From positions 38,639,885 through 38,703,884 of the forward strand of contig NC_045128.1 of the NCBI RefSeq assembly GCF_007655135.1: a stretch of DNA of 64,000 nt, read 5' to 3'. How positions within the stretch are numbered: the first letter of the stretch is position 1; each line of letters opens with the position of its first letter. This stretch comes from Punica granatum. Taxonomy: Eukaryota; Streptophyta; Magnoliopsida; Myrtales; Lythraceae. A program made the translations under genes and the position numbers. Shown piece by piece: positions 41,041 through 51,723 of this stretch. The notes under the pieces are model-generated. The model saw only the letters and a program-made list of their open reading frames with translations, did not search any database and was not told the DNA's origin.

Positions 41041-41399
41041 TTTTTTAATGTGTCATAGCCCAGCCTACGGCTGAGATCGGATCTCACAAAGTCATGGAAA
41101 TATTACACAGTAAAAACTAATAGATAACAAGGCTACATACACGACAATCTGTCAAAAAAAACAAAAAAAAAAAAACTTCAGCATTCAAGATTCATGCAAC
41201 TTTACCGAATAACAAGTGTGCTCTAGCCTCTAGTAACTCCTGTCTTGGATAGCATGACAAGTTCAACCTGACCTAAGGCCTCACTAATTTGCATGGAGGA
41301 ATAGATCGGAGATGGAACGGGATTGCCTCACGAAGTGGTAACATTTGATTTAGCTTTAGGACATGATTTCCTTCGTCGTGTAAAACATCATGTTAGGGT
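41041..41399. other. Spacer / probable 3' UTR of the CBF-like gene
   Basis: No coding signal. The A-rich stretch at 41153-41175 and the stretch down to 41400 may include the 3' end of the minus-strand CBF-like transcript. Confidence 0.4.
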
Positions 41400-42110
41400 T
41401 TAGTCGCTCCATAGACTCAAATATTCGATGTCCGCTTGATCATCAGGCCAACTGAATCCATAGTCCATTCCCGGTGGACTAATCATCAATCCTTCAGCCA
41501 AGCTAACAATCAAACCCGGCATATTAAAGATCTCCTCCTCATCATAATACGCCCTCGCACTCTTCTGTTGAACCCTTTCACCACTCATTATCTCACCATC
41601 AATATTCAATGTCGAAAACGATGACAGAGAAGGAGAAGAAGATGAAGGAGACGGCAATATCCTTACCGGATCATCATCTCCGCTGACAGGAGCCTCTACT
41701 AATGCTCCATGAGTTGAGTACATGTCTCTAGGTTTGAATAGATTAGGAGATGGGACCGATGGCTGAGGAAAATTAAGATTTGCTGAGTCTCCTTTCAGGG
41801 CCAAGGCCGCAACGTCATAAGCCCTAGCAGCCATGTCGGGGCAGGTGAACGTCCCGAGCCATATTCGGGACTTCTTGTGTGGATCTCTCATCTCGCAGAC
41901 CCATTTCCCATTCCTCTCCCTGACCCCTCTGTAGACAGGGTGCCGTGTCTCGTGGAATTTCTTCCTGCCCGACTTCCTCTTTCGGCTATCGATGCCCGAG
42001 TAGTCGGACAAATTACCAATATCATGCTGGGAGTTCTTGATCTGAAAGTCCTTTGAGCTTGAAGACGACGATGAGGACGACGACGGTGAGTTTGCTGTTC
42101 TTGATTTCAT
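41400..42110 (-). CDS. CBF/DREB1-like AP2 transcription factor
   Basis: A 236-residue intronless nuclear factor that by family binds CRT/DRE (CCGAC) and activates cold and drought genes. A Ser-rich N-terminus precedes the CBF-type signature [15 protein letters not shown], directly followed by the AP2 domain (about residues 57-115): [45 protein letters not shown]. The post-domain signature is GDSANLNFP, a weak form of the CBF DSAWR motif. The C-terminus has an acidic activation segment ([24 protein letters not shown]) and ends LSLWSD, near the CBF LWSY ending. Val in GKWV and Asp in place of Glu in RDP differ slightly from DREB consensus. I place it as CBF/DREB1-like rather than a canonical CBF. 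Confidence 0.88.
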   Translation of the reverse strand: MKSRTANSPSSSSSSSSSSKDFQIKNSQHDIGNLSDYSGIDSRKRKSGRKKFHETRHPVYRGVRERNGKWVCEMRDPHKKSRIWLGTFTCPDMAARAYDVAALALKGDSANLNFPQPSVPSPNLFKPRDMYSTHGALVEAPVSGDDDPVRILPSPSSSSPSLSSFSTLNIDGEIMSGERVQQKSARAYYDEEEIFNMPGLIVSLAEGLMISPPGMDYGFSWPDDQADIEYLSLWSD

Positions 42111-42168
42111 GAGTGTGGATATTTTCCGATGGAAAAGTGGTAGTGAGGATTAATTATTTGGGACGTAG

Positions 42169-42179
42169 GTATATATATG
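42169..42179 (-). promoter_or_regulatory. TATA box of the CBF-like gene
   Basis: CCATATATATAC on the minus strand, about 60 bp upstream of the ATG at 42110, implying a very short leader of about 30 nt. Confidence 0.5.
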
Positions 42180-44220
42180 GGAGAGAGAATTCATGCACAT
42201 GGCGCCGTTAGGAATATTTCAAAGGGAGGTGTTTCGCTTGTGGTTGATTTTTTAAAACCAAAATTCCTCTATTTCGCACGTGGAAGATATTGGTTCCATA
42301 GGAAAACCCCACGTGGAAATTTAATTGTATACATTTCTATGTCTTACATTCTTAGATGCGGAATGATTAATGTATATACTTTTCTCCTGCATTTACTTCT
42401 TCAGAGCGATGAATATTCTACCCAAAATTTAAAAATAAAATTAAAAAAAAGAGCGATAATTGTCAGAACTAAATTCTCGACCCTCCGCAGACATTTTTCA
42501 AAATTATCATTTTTTTAGGGTAAAGATAATGTTAGATGCATGAGAACGAACACATGACTAAGATTTAATTAAAATTTCTTCCGCTGGCTATTTTTGAAAA
42601 AAAAAATACTCATTAACTTTCTGTATGATGAAAGCCAAACAAAACCGCACGCGCACAAATTACACATACAATTTAAGTAAAGCAGATTAGTTATATATAT
42701 CACCATTCCAGAGAAAAGCTTTCTTGCTAACCCTATATAATAAACTGATCATCAAATTTGGTATGGTAATAACAAGACAACCCCTTTCAATGAAACATAT
42801 ATTCACACTGGCAAATTCATACCAAACTTTTCCGTGCATGCTCAGATGCCGGGTACAACTTTTAGGAAGTAGATGTACGCCAGAGATACACATTGATCGC
42901 AAGTCGGATGGAGCAGTCACAAGAAGGCCGGCTAGTCGAATGTATTTTTTAAATTTTAGAACGCACCGCCTAGATTAGATGGTTATGATCATCCCAAATG
43001 GTATGGGAGTGCATGCTCAATACACTGTGCACGTGTTTGGCCTCCATTTAATTAATTTCATGCGATGGGCTTTCAAAATTGATCTAACCGACATGTGAAG
43101 GGGTGTTGTATAATATAACTAAATCACTACGTATCCAACGAAATTAACTTTGACGCCCCAAAATCTTGCCGCATTTTTCATTCAAAGAGATACAACCTAG
43201 CTAATTAGATTTTATTCATTTATCTATTTATTTAGATTCTTCCGGTGTGCGCCCTGTTATCTGAAAACTTAATTGGCAACCGCCCATGGACAAAGAAACC
43301 GCAAAATGGCAGTCCCAAACCTACTATAGTTGCTGCGGACAAAACGCTGAAAAGAAATGACGGGACCTCTTACCTTATAAGTCGCACAGGCCAAAAGACA
43401 ATTTTAAGGGCGGTCCCGACAGACATTGATTCTTTGACTGAGGAATCTCAATCTCCCACCCAAGGCGTCGTGAAAAATGCATGATGGTATCTCTCTCTCC
43501 TCTCCCAAAATAATAATAAGTGGCTACAAATAATTCATCATAAGGTGGACTGGACGCACAAGATCAACAATTAGATGTTATTATCGATTGATAGGTTTGA
43601 AAATGTCTATTGTAATCGATCGAAGTGTACCATTGGCACCTACTGGGAGCTCCTCTCAATTAAAAAAAAAAGGGCAAGAACATGGGAAAATAATAATGAT
43701 AATAATAATAATAATAATGGTTAATCACGTAAAAAATCATGAACTTCCACTCAATTCCTAAATCTAGCATAAACTCTCAAATTTCCCAAATCTAGTAGCA
43801 CGTTACCCACGTTAGATCAAATACATCATCCATCTCCAATTTCATCACGGTTCTTAACATGGCAACTAATGGCTATCGACGTGGCACAACAATTTTTAAG
43901 CTTCAATAAAACAACGACACTTGAATTTATGGTCACACTCATTTTCTAAGAAGACCCTAATATCTCTCATTTTTCAAATTTGGTCCCATATTTTTGTCTC
44001 TTGCTCCTTGAGGTCAAGGCTAGGAGATGAGAAGAGAGTGAGTGTCTTACCGTACAATAGGAAAAGGACTCGCGATGGCTGAGAGCTTTAATCGGAGGTC
44101 GCCAGTGGTGATCGAGAAGGTGTGAAGGGCAAGGGAAATGCCTTTAGACTGAGCTGAAGAGCAGCAAGGCGGGGGAGCCCCATCGGAGTCGAGGCTCCCC
44201 TCCCCGCTTCCCCCGTTTTT
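42180..44220. other. Intergenic, no gene
   Basis: Upstream region of the CBF-like gene, then AT-rich DNA. An (AAT)n run lies at about 43690-43718. Around 43720-43930 the wording (CATGAACTTCCACTC..CAAATCTAG) resembles transposon ends, but no pair was found. Confidence 0.5.
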
Positions 44221-44645
44221 CGAATAGAAAATAGGGAAAGATGGATGGAGGGGCCCTACCCAGCTGGGGGCTCCCCAACCAGCCCAACCCCTTGAGTGAG
44301 GTGGCTCGAGTCCAGCCACCTCTCGAGGGGTCGAGGGCTGCCAGGGGAAGCCCCCAGCAAGGTCAAGGGCCCCTTCCTTTTTTTTCCCCGTTTTTCTATT
44401 TAGAAAACATGGGAAGAGGGGATGGGGACCCCGAACTAATTGGGGGCTCCCCTGTCAACCCTCCACCCTTGAGGTGAGTTGGCTTGAGTCCAGCCACCTC
44501 GTCTAAGGGGTTGAGGGCCGGAGGGGGAGCCCCTAGCTGCGTCGGCTCCCCTCCCTTTTTCGCATGCTTTTCAATCTCCAAATTAGGGAAGAGGAGAGCC
44601 GACCATGTTGGGAGTTCCCTCGCTGACCCTCAACCCCTCGTGTGA
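44220..44645. repeat. GC-rich tandem repeat, ~175-bp unit, about 2.5 copies
   Basis: Units start near 44229, 44404 and 44580 with (A)AAATAGGGAA-GA-GG.. and continue GGGGCTCCCC, CAACCC..TTGAGTGAGGTGGCTCGAGTCCAGCCACCTC and GAGGGGTCGAGGGC, then a CCTTTTTTCC-TTTTC end. The GC content contrasts strongly with the surroundings. Frames on both strands are by-products of the repeat. It is probably transposon-internal. Confidence 0.7.
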
Positions 44646-46270
44646 GGTGTTGGCCCATGTATGATCAACTTGAATGTATGGCTCTTTTTATTTTTTCTTG
44701 TCCCGAATGTTTAATCTATTTTGAGTCGGACTGTATAATTGTACAAGCATATATACCATGCGAAGTTTGTAATTCATTATTTAATTTCCTTGTACATTCG
44801 CGAATATAGCCTGAACCCTATGATTAAATAACTCGGGTTATCTCGCCACGAAAAGCTACCTGTCCGTGTGAGAGCACAAAATTCCCTAATACTAATCCCC
44901 CCTCCCCCGCTTTGCGTTACGTGTTTTAATGGCGAACGACCCCCACATTAACTTTCTAGGTTTTAAAAAGTCTAAGAACTATTAGGAGCCTAGGAAGGCA
45001 CCAAAATGGCGAGTTATTTTCTTGTGGGCCTCTAATCTCGTAACAAAGTCACCGGACTCATTTTTTCCTTTAGAAAGACCAAGTCAAACTTAGGATCCTT
45101 AGATGGTTAGTATGATGACCTCGTAGGTGACTTTAGGTGACTTACCGGTCAAAGTAATTCTGAATTGGGTCCCAAACCACATGTACTCATAGAACACCCC
45201 GAAGTTAGTGCGGGGAGGGGGGGAGGGGAGGGCCTAAAACCATGCCCACGCGATAGTGTTGTTGTTAGGATGTTCAACCTTAAAACCGGAGTGGTTGGGA
45301 GAATCAAAGCTAAAATAGGGTCCAATATCATGGTGGAACTAGTGAATGCCTCTGTTACTAGTCTCCATTTGTCGGGACTAACTTCTGATTTATTAACTGC
45401 CTCTGTGATTGGAGGAAGGTCCTTGGACGTTTTGAGCCCCTAGGGGGAGGTTGTTAAGTGAAGCATGTCTCTCAAAGGTGGCCTACACATATTGGGAGCA
45501 TTTTCGAGTAGGAAGCCTCTCACCAGAGCCGTCACTTAGACCAGATATTCTTATAACAATCGTGGCTGATCGACCTCTGCTACGGCAAGAACAAGATGGT
45601 GGACTACAATCCAAGCATTGCCTTGGGCTTGTGGGGTTACACTGACGTTCTTGCGTGGGTTCTATTCCTTTGCCCCAATCAGAAACTCTTCGACCAGGAG
45701 TCCTTCCCCTCGGCCTCCAGTTTACCATATGTGTGTCTGACTGCGAAGAATCCTCTCTAGGTAGCTTCTCCATGGTGTTGTTCACCTCTTCATTAGTGTT
45801 TGCCGAAGTGGAGGTAATAGAAGTGATAACAGTAGAAGCTTCAGCGGAGGGGGTATTAATGTGTTGTTCTTAATCTGTAATTTTTCTTTTAGGGAGGGAG
45901 ACGACAAAGGTAATGGTACTGTGTCCGTACAGTTTTGTTCTTTTGGGGAAATTTTTAATTATGCGGGGCAGGCATCGGCGTTCATATCGGCCGGTAATGT
46001 ACTATTGGGTATTGGCACAAAAATCTGTGTCTTTTGGGGAGGGACAACTAGACCCAAATTTGGTGCCTTTAGTGTTATTCGGAAATGACAAATGGATTTT
46101 AGACCCGGAAGTGCAAGTCAAGGATTATTTTTCCAGGTGATTTCGATACTGGCCACTCCCATTTGCCATGGCCATTGGTGGAATATTCCTTGATGAAGAC
46201 GATTCATCCTTGGAGAGGGAGCCATTCCATCCCAGCCCGACAAATTTGTTGGTGAGGTCAGCACTTATCG
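44646..46270. other. Unannotated flank of the copia element, several small frames
   Basis: Together with 51724-52560 this formed one stretch before the copia insertion. Small plus-strand frames (for example 45165-45443, 45655-45873, 45861-46140) show no family that I recognise. A link to an old LINE ORF1-like region is possible but not shown. Confidence 0.35.
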
Positions 46271-46275
46271 TTTGC

Positions 46276-46977
46276 TGTTGGGTATCCCTCCAATTTGGAG
46301 GAAGTTGGGCTCAAATTGTATTGGGCTTTTATCGGGCTTTAATAGGCCCAAGAACCCATTTTTGTTAGGGTTTATTCTTCAGCAAATCAGCTGAGGTATA
46401 AAAGCAGCAGCAGACTGCAGTAGCAGCAGAGTGTAGACAGCAGCGGCAGAGGAGCTGCAAGCAGCAAAACAGCACAAAGAACAAAGGAAGAGCAGAGCCG
46501 AATTCTGCTCAACAGGGGCAGCGCGCAGCTGGAGATCAAACCTAGATCGGGACATCAAACGAACTCCGATTGGGACGAAATTTTGACAGCAGCTTCACAA
46601 CACGTGGGGCTAACTTCTGAACGGTCAGAATTTCTATTAGAGCTCTGTAGGTGCTGTTTCAGCTGATTTTGTGAACCACCCGGCGTGGGTGACGAATTTA
46701 GTATTTGGGTGATCCAAGAGAGTGTTTCTCTTGAGTTTGGTGATCCAAGGGTTTACCCTTGATGAAAGACATTGTATAATCTTCATAGTGGATCGTTGAT
46801 TCGGAGTTGGTCCCGTGGTTTTTCCCCACATTGGGGTTTTCCACGTAAAATTCTTGGTGTTGTTTTACTTTACTGCTTGTTGGTTGATTTGATTAGTTCC
46901 TATCTCGATTACACTAGAAGGGGAGGAAGATTAATCGCTGCGTTATTGTTTGGTTGAGTACATCCCTAACCCCAACA
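46276..46977 (+). repeat. 5' LTR of the copia element
   Basis: 702 bp, TGTTGGGTAT..CCCCAACA, with a 5-8 bp inverted TGTTGGG/CCCAACA end. The promoter TATAAAAG is at 46397-46404; a (CAG)-rich 5' stretch follows (AGCAGCAGCAGAC). Four differences from the 3' LTR: G/A at about 46332, A/C at about 46542, A/C at about 46638 and C/T at about 46684. Confidence 0.97.
46397..46404 (+). promoter_or_regulatory. TATA box of the 5' LTR
   Basis: TATAAAAG inside the LTR, repeated at 51138-51145 in the 3' LTR. The 3' copy could drive transcription into downstream DNA. Confidence 0.7.
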
Positions 46978-46979
46978 AG

Positions 46980-46991
46980 TGGTATCAGAGC
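46980..46991 (+). other. Primer-binding site (initiator tRNA-Met)
   Basis: TGGTATCAGAGC two bases after the 5' LTR, complementary to the 3' end of plant initiator tRNA-Met, the usual primer of Ty1/copia elements. Confidence 0.95.
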
Positions 46992-47032
46992 TTCGGGTTA
47001 GAGAAGTTTGAGTTTTTTTCGGTGTTTTCGAG

Positions 47033-50000
47033 ATGGAAGAGTCTACAGGATCTATGTTCAAGTTGAATGCAACCAACTACTCTATATGGAAGTCTCGGAT
47101 GGAGGATCTTCTATTTTGCAGGGATTTGTACGATCCTATTGAAGGGGATTCCGCGAAACCCAAAGATAAGGATGACAAGGCTTGGGAACGCACAAATCGG
47201 AAGACTATTGGTTTGATTCGGCAGTGGATAGACAATAGTATTTATCATCATGTTGCTCAGGAGACAAATGCGAAAGCTTTGTGGGATAAATTGACAAATC
47301 TCTATGCGAGGAAGACACCACAAAATAAGGCATTCCTCGTGAAGAAGCTGGTTCATCTTCGTTTCCAGGATGGAGGTGATATGGCTGCGCACATGAGTAA
47401 TTTCCAGGATATTATTAACCAGTTGACGAACCTGGAGATAATATTACCCGATGAGTTGCAGGCCTGTCTACTTTTAGGGACTCTACCGGATAATTGGGAC
47501 ACACTTGTGGTTGCATTAAGCAATTCTGCGCCAAACGGGAAGCTATCGTTGGCTACGGTGACAGACAGTTTATTTAATGAGGAGACTAGAAGGAAAGGCA
47601 CGGGAATTTCCATTCAGTCTGAAGCTTTGGTTACTGAACAACGGGGGAGAAGTCAAAGCAGAAATTTCTCTTCCAAGCATAGTAACTCACGTGGCAAATC
47701 GAGGGGCAGATCAAAGTCGAAGACGAGGAAAGTGGTCACTTGCTATTACTGTGGAAAAGAGGGACACTACAAAAGGGAGTGTAGAGCTCTGAAGAAAAAT
47801 CAGAATGGCAACGGTGAGAGCAAGAAGGAAGAAGGCACTACAGCAGTGGCATCTGATGGAGAGACCTACATCATTTGCGATGAAGCTTATGTGAATTTCA
47901 CATGTCAGGACTCTACCTGGGTTGCAGATACAGGTGCCTCGTTTCATGTCACTCCTCATCGGGATTTCTTTTCATCTTACACTACCGGGGACTATGGTTA
48001 TGTGAGAATGGGGAATGGACAATCATGCAAGATTGTCGGTATTGGTGATGTCTGTCTAGAGACCGAGCTTGGCTGCAAGTTGTTTTTGAAGAAGGTGAGG
48101 CATGTTCCAGAAATTCGCCTTAACCTAATCTCGACGGGTCAACTTGATGATGAAGGCTACAGTAATGAATTCAGCAATGGGAGATGGAAGCTCTCCAAGG
48201 GTTCGTTGATTGTGGCACGGGGTCAGAAGACCGACACTCTCTACAGGCTGCGTGCCAGACACAACTCCGGTCAGGTTAATGTTGTTGAGGATTATCCTAT
48301 CGAGCTATGGCATAGGAGACTTGGGCATATCAGTGAGAAAGGTATTCAAATTCTTGCTAGAAAGCAGTCTTTGCCCGTTAAAGGTATGCACTTGAGCACT
48401 TGTGATCACTGTTTAGCTGGTAAGCAGAGGAGAGTTTCTTTTGTTAGAAGTCGTCCCTCTAGATGCGATCATATACTTGACCTTGTGCATACTGATGTTT
48501 GTTTCATGTCGGATAGATCTCTTGGTGGTGCTCTCTATTTTGTGACCTTTATAGATGATCACACCAGGAAGGTTTGGGCTTACCCTATGAAAACTAAAGA
48601 TCAGGTGACTGAGATTTTCAAGAACTTCCATGTAGCAGTGGAAAGAGAAACGGGCATGAAACTGAAATGTGTCAGAGCTGATAATGGTGGTGAGTATAGG
48701 GGTCCTTTCGAGAACTATTGCAGGACTCACGGTATCAAACTTGAGAAGACGGTACCGAAGACACCACAGCAGAACGGGCTTGCAGAGAGAATGAACCGCA
48801 CAATTGTTGAGAGAGTTCGTTGTATGCTTTCTCAGGCGAAACTGTCTAAGCTTTTCTGGGGCGAGGCAATGAGGTCAGCGGTTGATCTTATTAATCTTAC
48901 ACCGTCAGTTGCACTTGATGGAGATGTACCCCAGCAGGTGTGGACCGGCAAGAAAGTATCATACAAGCATCTCAGAGTCTTCGGGTGCAGGGCATCTGTT
49001 CACATTCCTCGAGATGAAAGATCAAAACTTGATGCCAAGGCAAAACAGTGCATCTTCTTGGGTTATGCACATGAAGAGTTCGGGTACAGGCTTTGGGACC
49101 CTGATAGCAAGAAGATCATCAGGAGCAGGGATGTTGTCTTCTTTGAGGACCAGACAATCGAGGATTTGCAAAAGTTAGAGAAGGCCAAAGTAGGCAATCC
49201 TCACGAGATCTCTATTCCTGTACCGGTTGATGTAGAGCATCCAGTGGAAGAGGTACCTGGTGAGTATGAAGAAACCACGACTGGGGGTGAGATTCCTCAG
49301 GTAGATGATGATGTGACTACGGATGATACAGGCTCGCGGTTACAGTTAGAGCCTGCAGATCTACCTAGACAATCTGATAGAATAAGACGACCATCTACAA
49401 GATATCCGCCTCATGAGTATGTGCTACTGACTGACGGGGGAGAACCTGAGTGCTATGATGAAGTTGTGGCACATGAGCACAAGGAGCACTGGTTGAAGGC
49501 GATGAATGAGGAGATGAACTCCTTGTCTGAAAATCACACGTATGACCTAGTGAAGCTACCGCAAGGTAAGAGAGCATTGAAGAACAAATGGGTCTACAGG
49601 TTGAAGACAGAGAACTCGCGACCTCGATACAAAGCTCGGCTGGTAGTGAAAGGTTTCAACCAGAAGAAAGGAGTTGACTTCGAGGAGATCTTCTCGCCCG
49701 TTGTCAAGATGTCATTGATCCGAGTTGTTCTCGCACTGGCAGCTAGTCTAAATTTGGAGATCGAGCAGCTCGATGTAAAAACAGCTTTCCTACATGGTGA
49801 CTTGGAGGAAGAAATATATATGGAGCAGCCTGAAGGATTCCGAGTTAAAGGTAAGGAGCATTTGGTGTGCAGGCTGAGAAAGAGCTTGTATGGACTTAAG
49901 CAAGCACCTCGGCAGTGGTATAAAAAGTTTGACTCTTTCATGTTGAGCCATGGCTACACACGGACAACTTCAGATCATTGTGTGTTCGTGAAACAATTCT

Positions 50001-51001
50001 CGAATGGTGATTTTATCATTTTACTGTTATATGTGGATGATATGCTACTTGTTGGTCATGATATGAGCAAGATTACAGAGTTGAAGAAGGAGCTCAACAA
50101 GTCCTTTGCCATGAAGGATTTGGGACCGGCAAAGCAGATCCTTGGGATGCATATTTCTCGTGACAGATCAAGTGGAAAACTTTGGCTTTCTCAAGAGAAG
50201 TACATCGAGAAGATTTTGGATCGGTTCAACATGGGTAATGCTAAACCAGTTTCATCACCACTTGCTTCTCATTTCAAACTTAGCTCGAAGCAATGTCCTA
50301 CAAGTGAGAAGGAGAAAGAAGAGATGAAGAAAGTTCCTTACTCATCAGCTGTAGGAAGTTTAATGTATGCCATGGTCTGTACAAGGCCAGATATTGCTCA
50401 TTCTGTTGGTGTGGTAAGTCGTTTTCTCTCCAATCCGGGGAAAGAGCATTGGAATGCGGTTAAATGGATCCTGAGGTATCTCAGAGGAACATCCAAGGTG
50501 TGTTTACACTTTGGCACTGGTAAGCCGGAGTTAGAGGGCTACACGGATGCAGATATGGCAGGAGATATCGATTCCCGGAAATCCACTTCGGGATACTTGA
50601 TGACTTTTGCAGGGGGAGCTATCTCATGGCAATCAAGGCTTCAAAAGTGCATCGCTTTGTCTACAACGGAAGCCGAATACATTGCGGTGACCGAAGGTTG
50701 CAAGGAGATGTTGTGGTTGCAAAAGTTTTTGCAGGAGTTGAGCTTGAAGCAAGAAAGGTATGTTCTACACTGTGATAGTCAAAGCGCCATTCATCTTTGC
50801 AAGAATCCCACTTTCCATTCGAGGTCGAAACATATCGATATCAAGTTTCATTGGATTAGAGATGTGTTGGAGTCCAAGCTGGTGAAGCTAGACAAAGTGC
50901 ACACCGATGAGAATGGAGCTGATATGATGACAAAACCTCTCGCTAGGGAGAAACTTCATGTTTGCCGAAGTATAGCCGGTATGCTTGAAGCCTCCAAATA
51001 G
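47033..51001 (+). CDS. copia gag-pol polyprotein
   Basis: 1322 residues, one frame. Gag (UBN2-type) spans about 1-230, with the CCHC zinc knuckle CYYCGKEGHYKREC at about 237-250. Aspartic protease has VADTGAS at about 297-303. The GAG-pre-integrase region is LWHRRLGHISEKGI at about 424-437. The integrase core D,D35E has Asp in LVHTDVC (about 486), Asp in RADNGGEYRG (about 549) and Glu in NGLAERMNRT (about 584). RT starts NKWVYRLK at about 856 with YVDDM at about 999-1003. RNase H spans about 1165-1300 (GYTDADMAGD, STTEAEYIA, CDSQSAIHL, KHIDIKFHWIRD). All catalytic residues of these families appear present. The start ATG is 41 bp after the PBS. Confidence 0.97.
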   Translation: MEESTGSMFKLNATNYSIWKSRMEDLLFCRDLYDPIEGDSAKPKDKDDKAWERTNRKTIGLIRQWIDNSIYHHVAQETNAKALWDKLTNLYARKTPQNKAFLVKKLVHLRFQDGGDMAAHMSNFQDIINQLTNLEIILPDELQACLLLGTLPDNWDTLVVALSNSAPNGKLSLATVTDSLFNEETRRKGTGISIQSEALVTEQRGRSQSRNFSSKHSNSRGKSRGRSKSKTRKVVTCYYCGKEGHYKRECRALKKNQNGNGESKKEEGTTAVASDGETYIICDEAYVNFTCQDSTWVADTGASFHVTPHRDFFSSYTTGDYGYVRMGNGQSCKIVGIGDVCLETELGCKLFLKKVRHVPEIRLNLISTGQLDDEGYSNEFSNGRWKLSKGSLIVARGQKTDTLYRLRARHNSGQVNVVEDYPIELWHRRLGHISEKGIQILARKQSLPVKGMHLSTCDHCLAGKQRRVSFVRSRPSRCDHILDLVHTDVCFMSDRSLGGALYFVTFIDDHTRKVWAYPMKTKDQVTEIFKNFHVAVERETGMKLKCVRADNGGEYRGPFENYCRTHGIKLEKTVPKTPQQNGLAERMNRTIVERVRCMLSQAKLSKLFWGEAMRSAVDLINLTPSVALDGDVPQQVWTGKKVSYKHLRVFGCRASVHIPRDERSKLDAKAKQCIFLGYAHEEFGYRLWDPDSKKIIRSRDVVFFEDQTIEDLQKLEKAKVGNPHEISIPVPVDVEHPVEEVPGEYEETTTGGEIPQVDDDVTTDDTGSRLQLEPADLPRQSDRIRRPSTRYPPHEYVLLTDGGEPECYDEVVAHEHKEHWLKAMNEEMNSLSENHTYDLVKLPQGKRALKNKWVYRLKTENSRPRYKARLVVKGFNQKKGVDFEEIFSPVVKMSLIRVVLALAASLNLEIEQLDVKTAFLHGDLEEEIYMEQPEGFRVKGKEHLVCRLRKSLYGLKQAPRQWYKKFDSFMLSHGYTRTTSDHCVFVKQFSNGDFIILLLYVDDMLLVGHDMSKITELKKELNKSFAMKDLGPAKQILGMHISRDRSSGKLWLSQEKYIEKILDRFNMGNAKPVSSPLASHFKLSSKQCPTSEKEKEEMKKVPYSSAVGSLMYAMVCTRPDIAHSVGVVSRFLSNPGKEHWNAVKWILRYLRGTSKVCLHFGTGKPELEGYTDADMAGDIDSRKSTSGYLMTFAGGAISWQSRLQKCIALSTTEAEYIAVTEGCKEMLWLQKFLQELSLKQERYVLHCDSQSAIHLCKNPTFHSRSKHIDIKFHWIRDVLESKLVKLDKVHTDENGADMMTKPLAREKLHVCRSIAGMLEASK

Positions 51002-51003
51002 TC

Positions 51004-51014
51004 GGGAGGGGGAG
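51004..51014 (+). other. Polypurine tract
   Basis: GGGAGGGGGAG just upstream of the 3' LTR, the plus-strand primer site of the element. Confidence 0.9.
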
Positions 51015-51016
51015 TT

Positions 51017-51718
51017 TGTTGGGTATCCCTCCAATTTGGAGGAAGTTGGGCTCAAATTGTATTGGACTTTTATCGGGCTTTAATAGGCCCAAGAACCCAT
51101 TTTTGTTAGGGTTTATTCTTCAGCAAATCAGCTGAGGTATAAAAGCAGCAGCAGACTGCAGTAGCAGCAGAGTGTAGACAGCAGCGGCAGAGGAGCTGCA
51201 AGCAGCAAAACAGCACAAAGAACAAAGGAAGAGCAGAGCCGAATTCTGCTCAACAGGGGCAGCGCGCAGCTGGAGATCAAACCTCGATCGGGACATCAAA
51301 CGAACTCCGATTGGGACGAAATTTTGACAGCAGCTTCACAACACGTGGGGCTAACTTCTGAACGGTCAGAATTTCTATTCGAGCTCTGTAGGTGCTGTTT
51401 CAGCTGATTTTGTGAACCACCCGGTGTGGGTGACGAATTTAGTATTTGGGTGATCCAAGAGAGTGTTTCTCTTGAGTTTGGTGATCCAAGGGTTTACCCT
51501 TGATGAAAGACATTGTATAATCTTCATAGTGGATCGTTGATTCGGAGTTGGTCCCGTGGTTTTTCCCCACATTGGGGTTTTCCACGTAAAATTCTTGGTG
51601 TTGTTTTACTTTACTGCTTGTTGGTTGATTTGATTAGTTCCTATCTCGATTACACTAGAAGGGGAGGAAGATTAATCGCTGCGTTATTGTTTGGTTGAGT
51701 ACATCCCTAACCCCAACA
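51017..51718 (+). repeat. 3' LTR of the copia element
   Basis: 702 bp, collinear with the 5' LTR with four substitutions and no gaps. Confidence 0.97.
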
Positions 51719-51723
51719 TTTGC

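Larger units (their letters stand above)
46271..51723 (+). mobile_element. Complete Ty1/copia LTR retrotransposon (Tork/TNT1-like), young
   Basis: Structure: TSD TTTGC (46271-46275), 5' LTR 46276-46977, PBS 46980-46991, one gag-pol frame 47033-51001, PPT 51004-51014, 3' LTR 51017-51718, TSD TTTGC (51719-51723). The LTRs begin TG and end CA, are both 702 bp and differ at four positions that I counted (about 0.6%). With intact LTRs and an unbroken frame it could be autonomous. Domain order (protease, integrase, RT, RNase H) defines Ty1/copia; placement in the Tork/TNT1 group is from the protein style. Confidence 0.97.
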
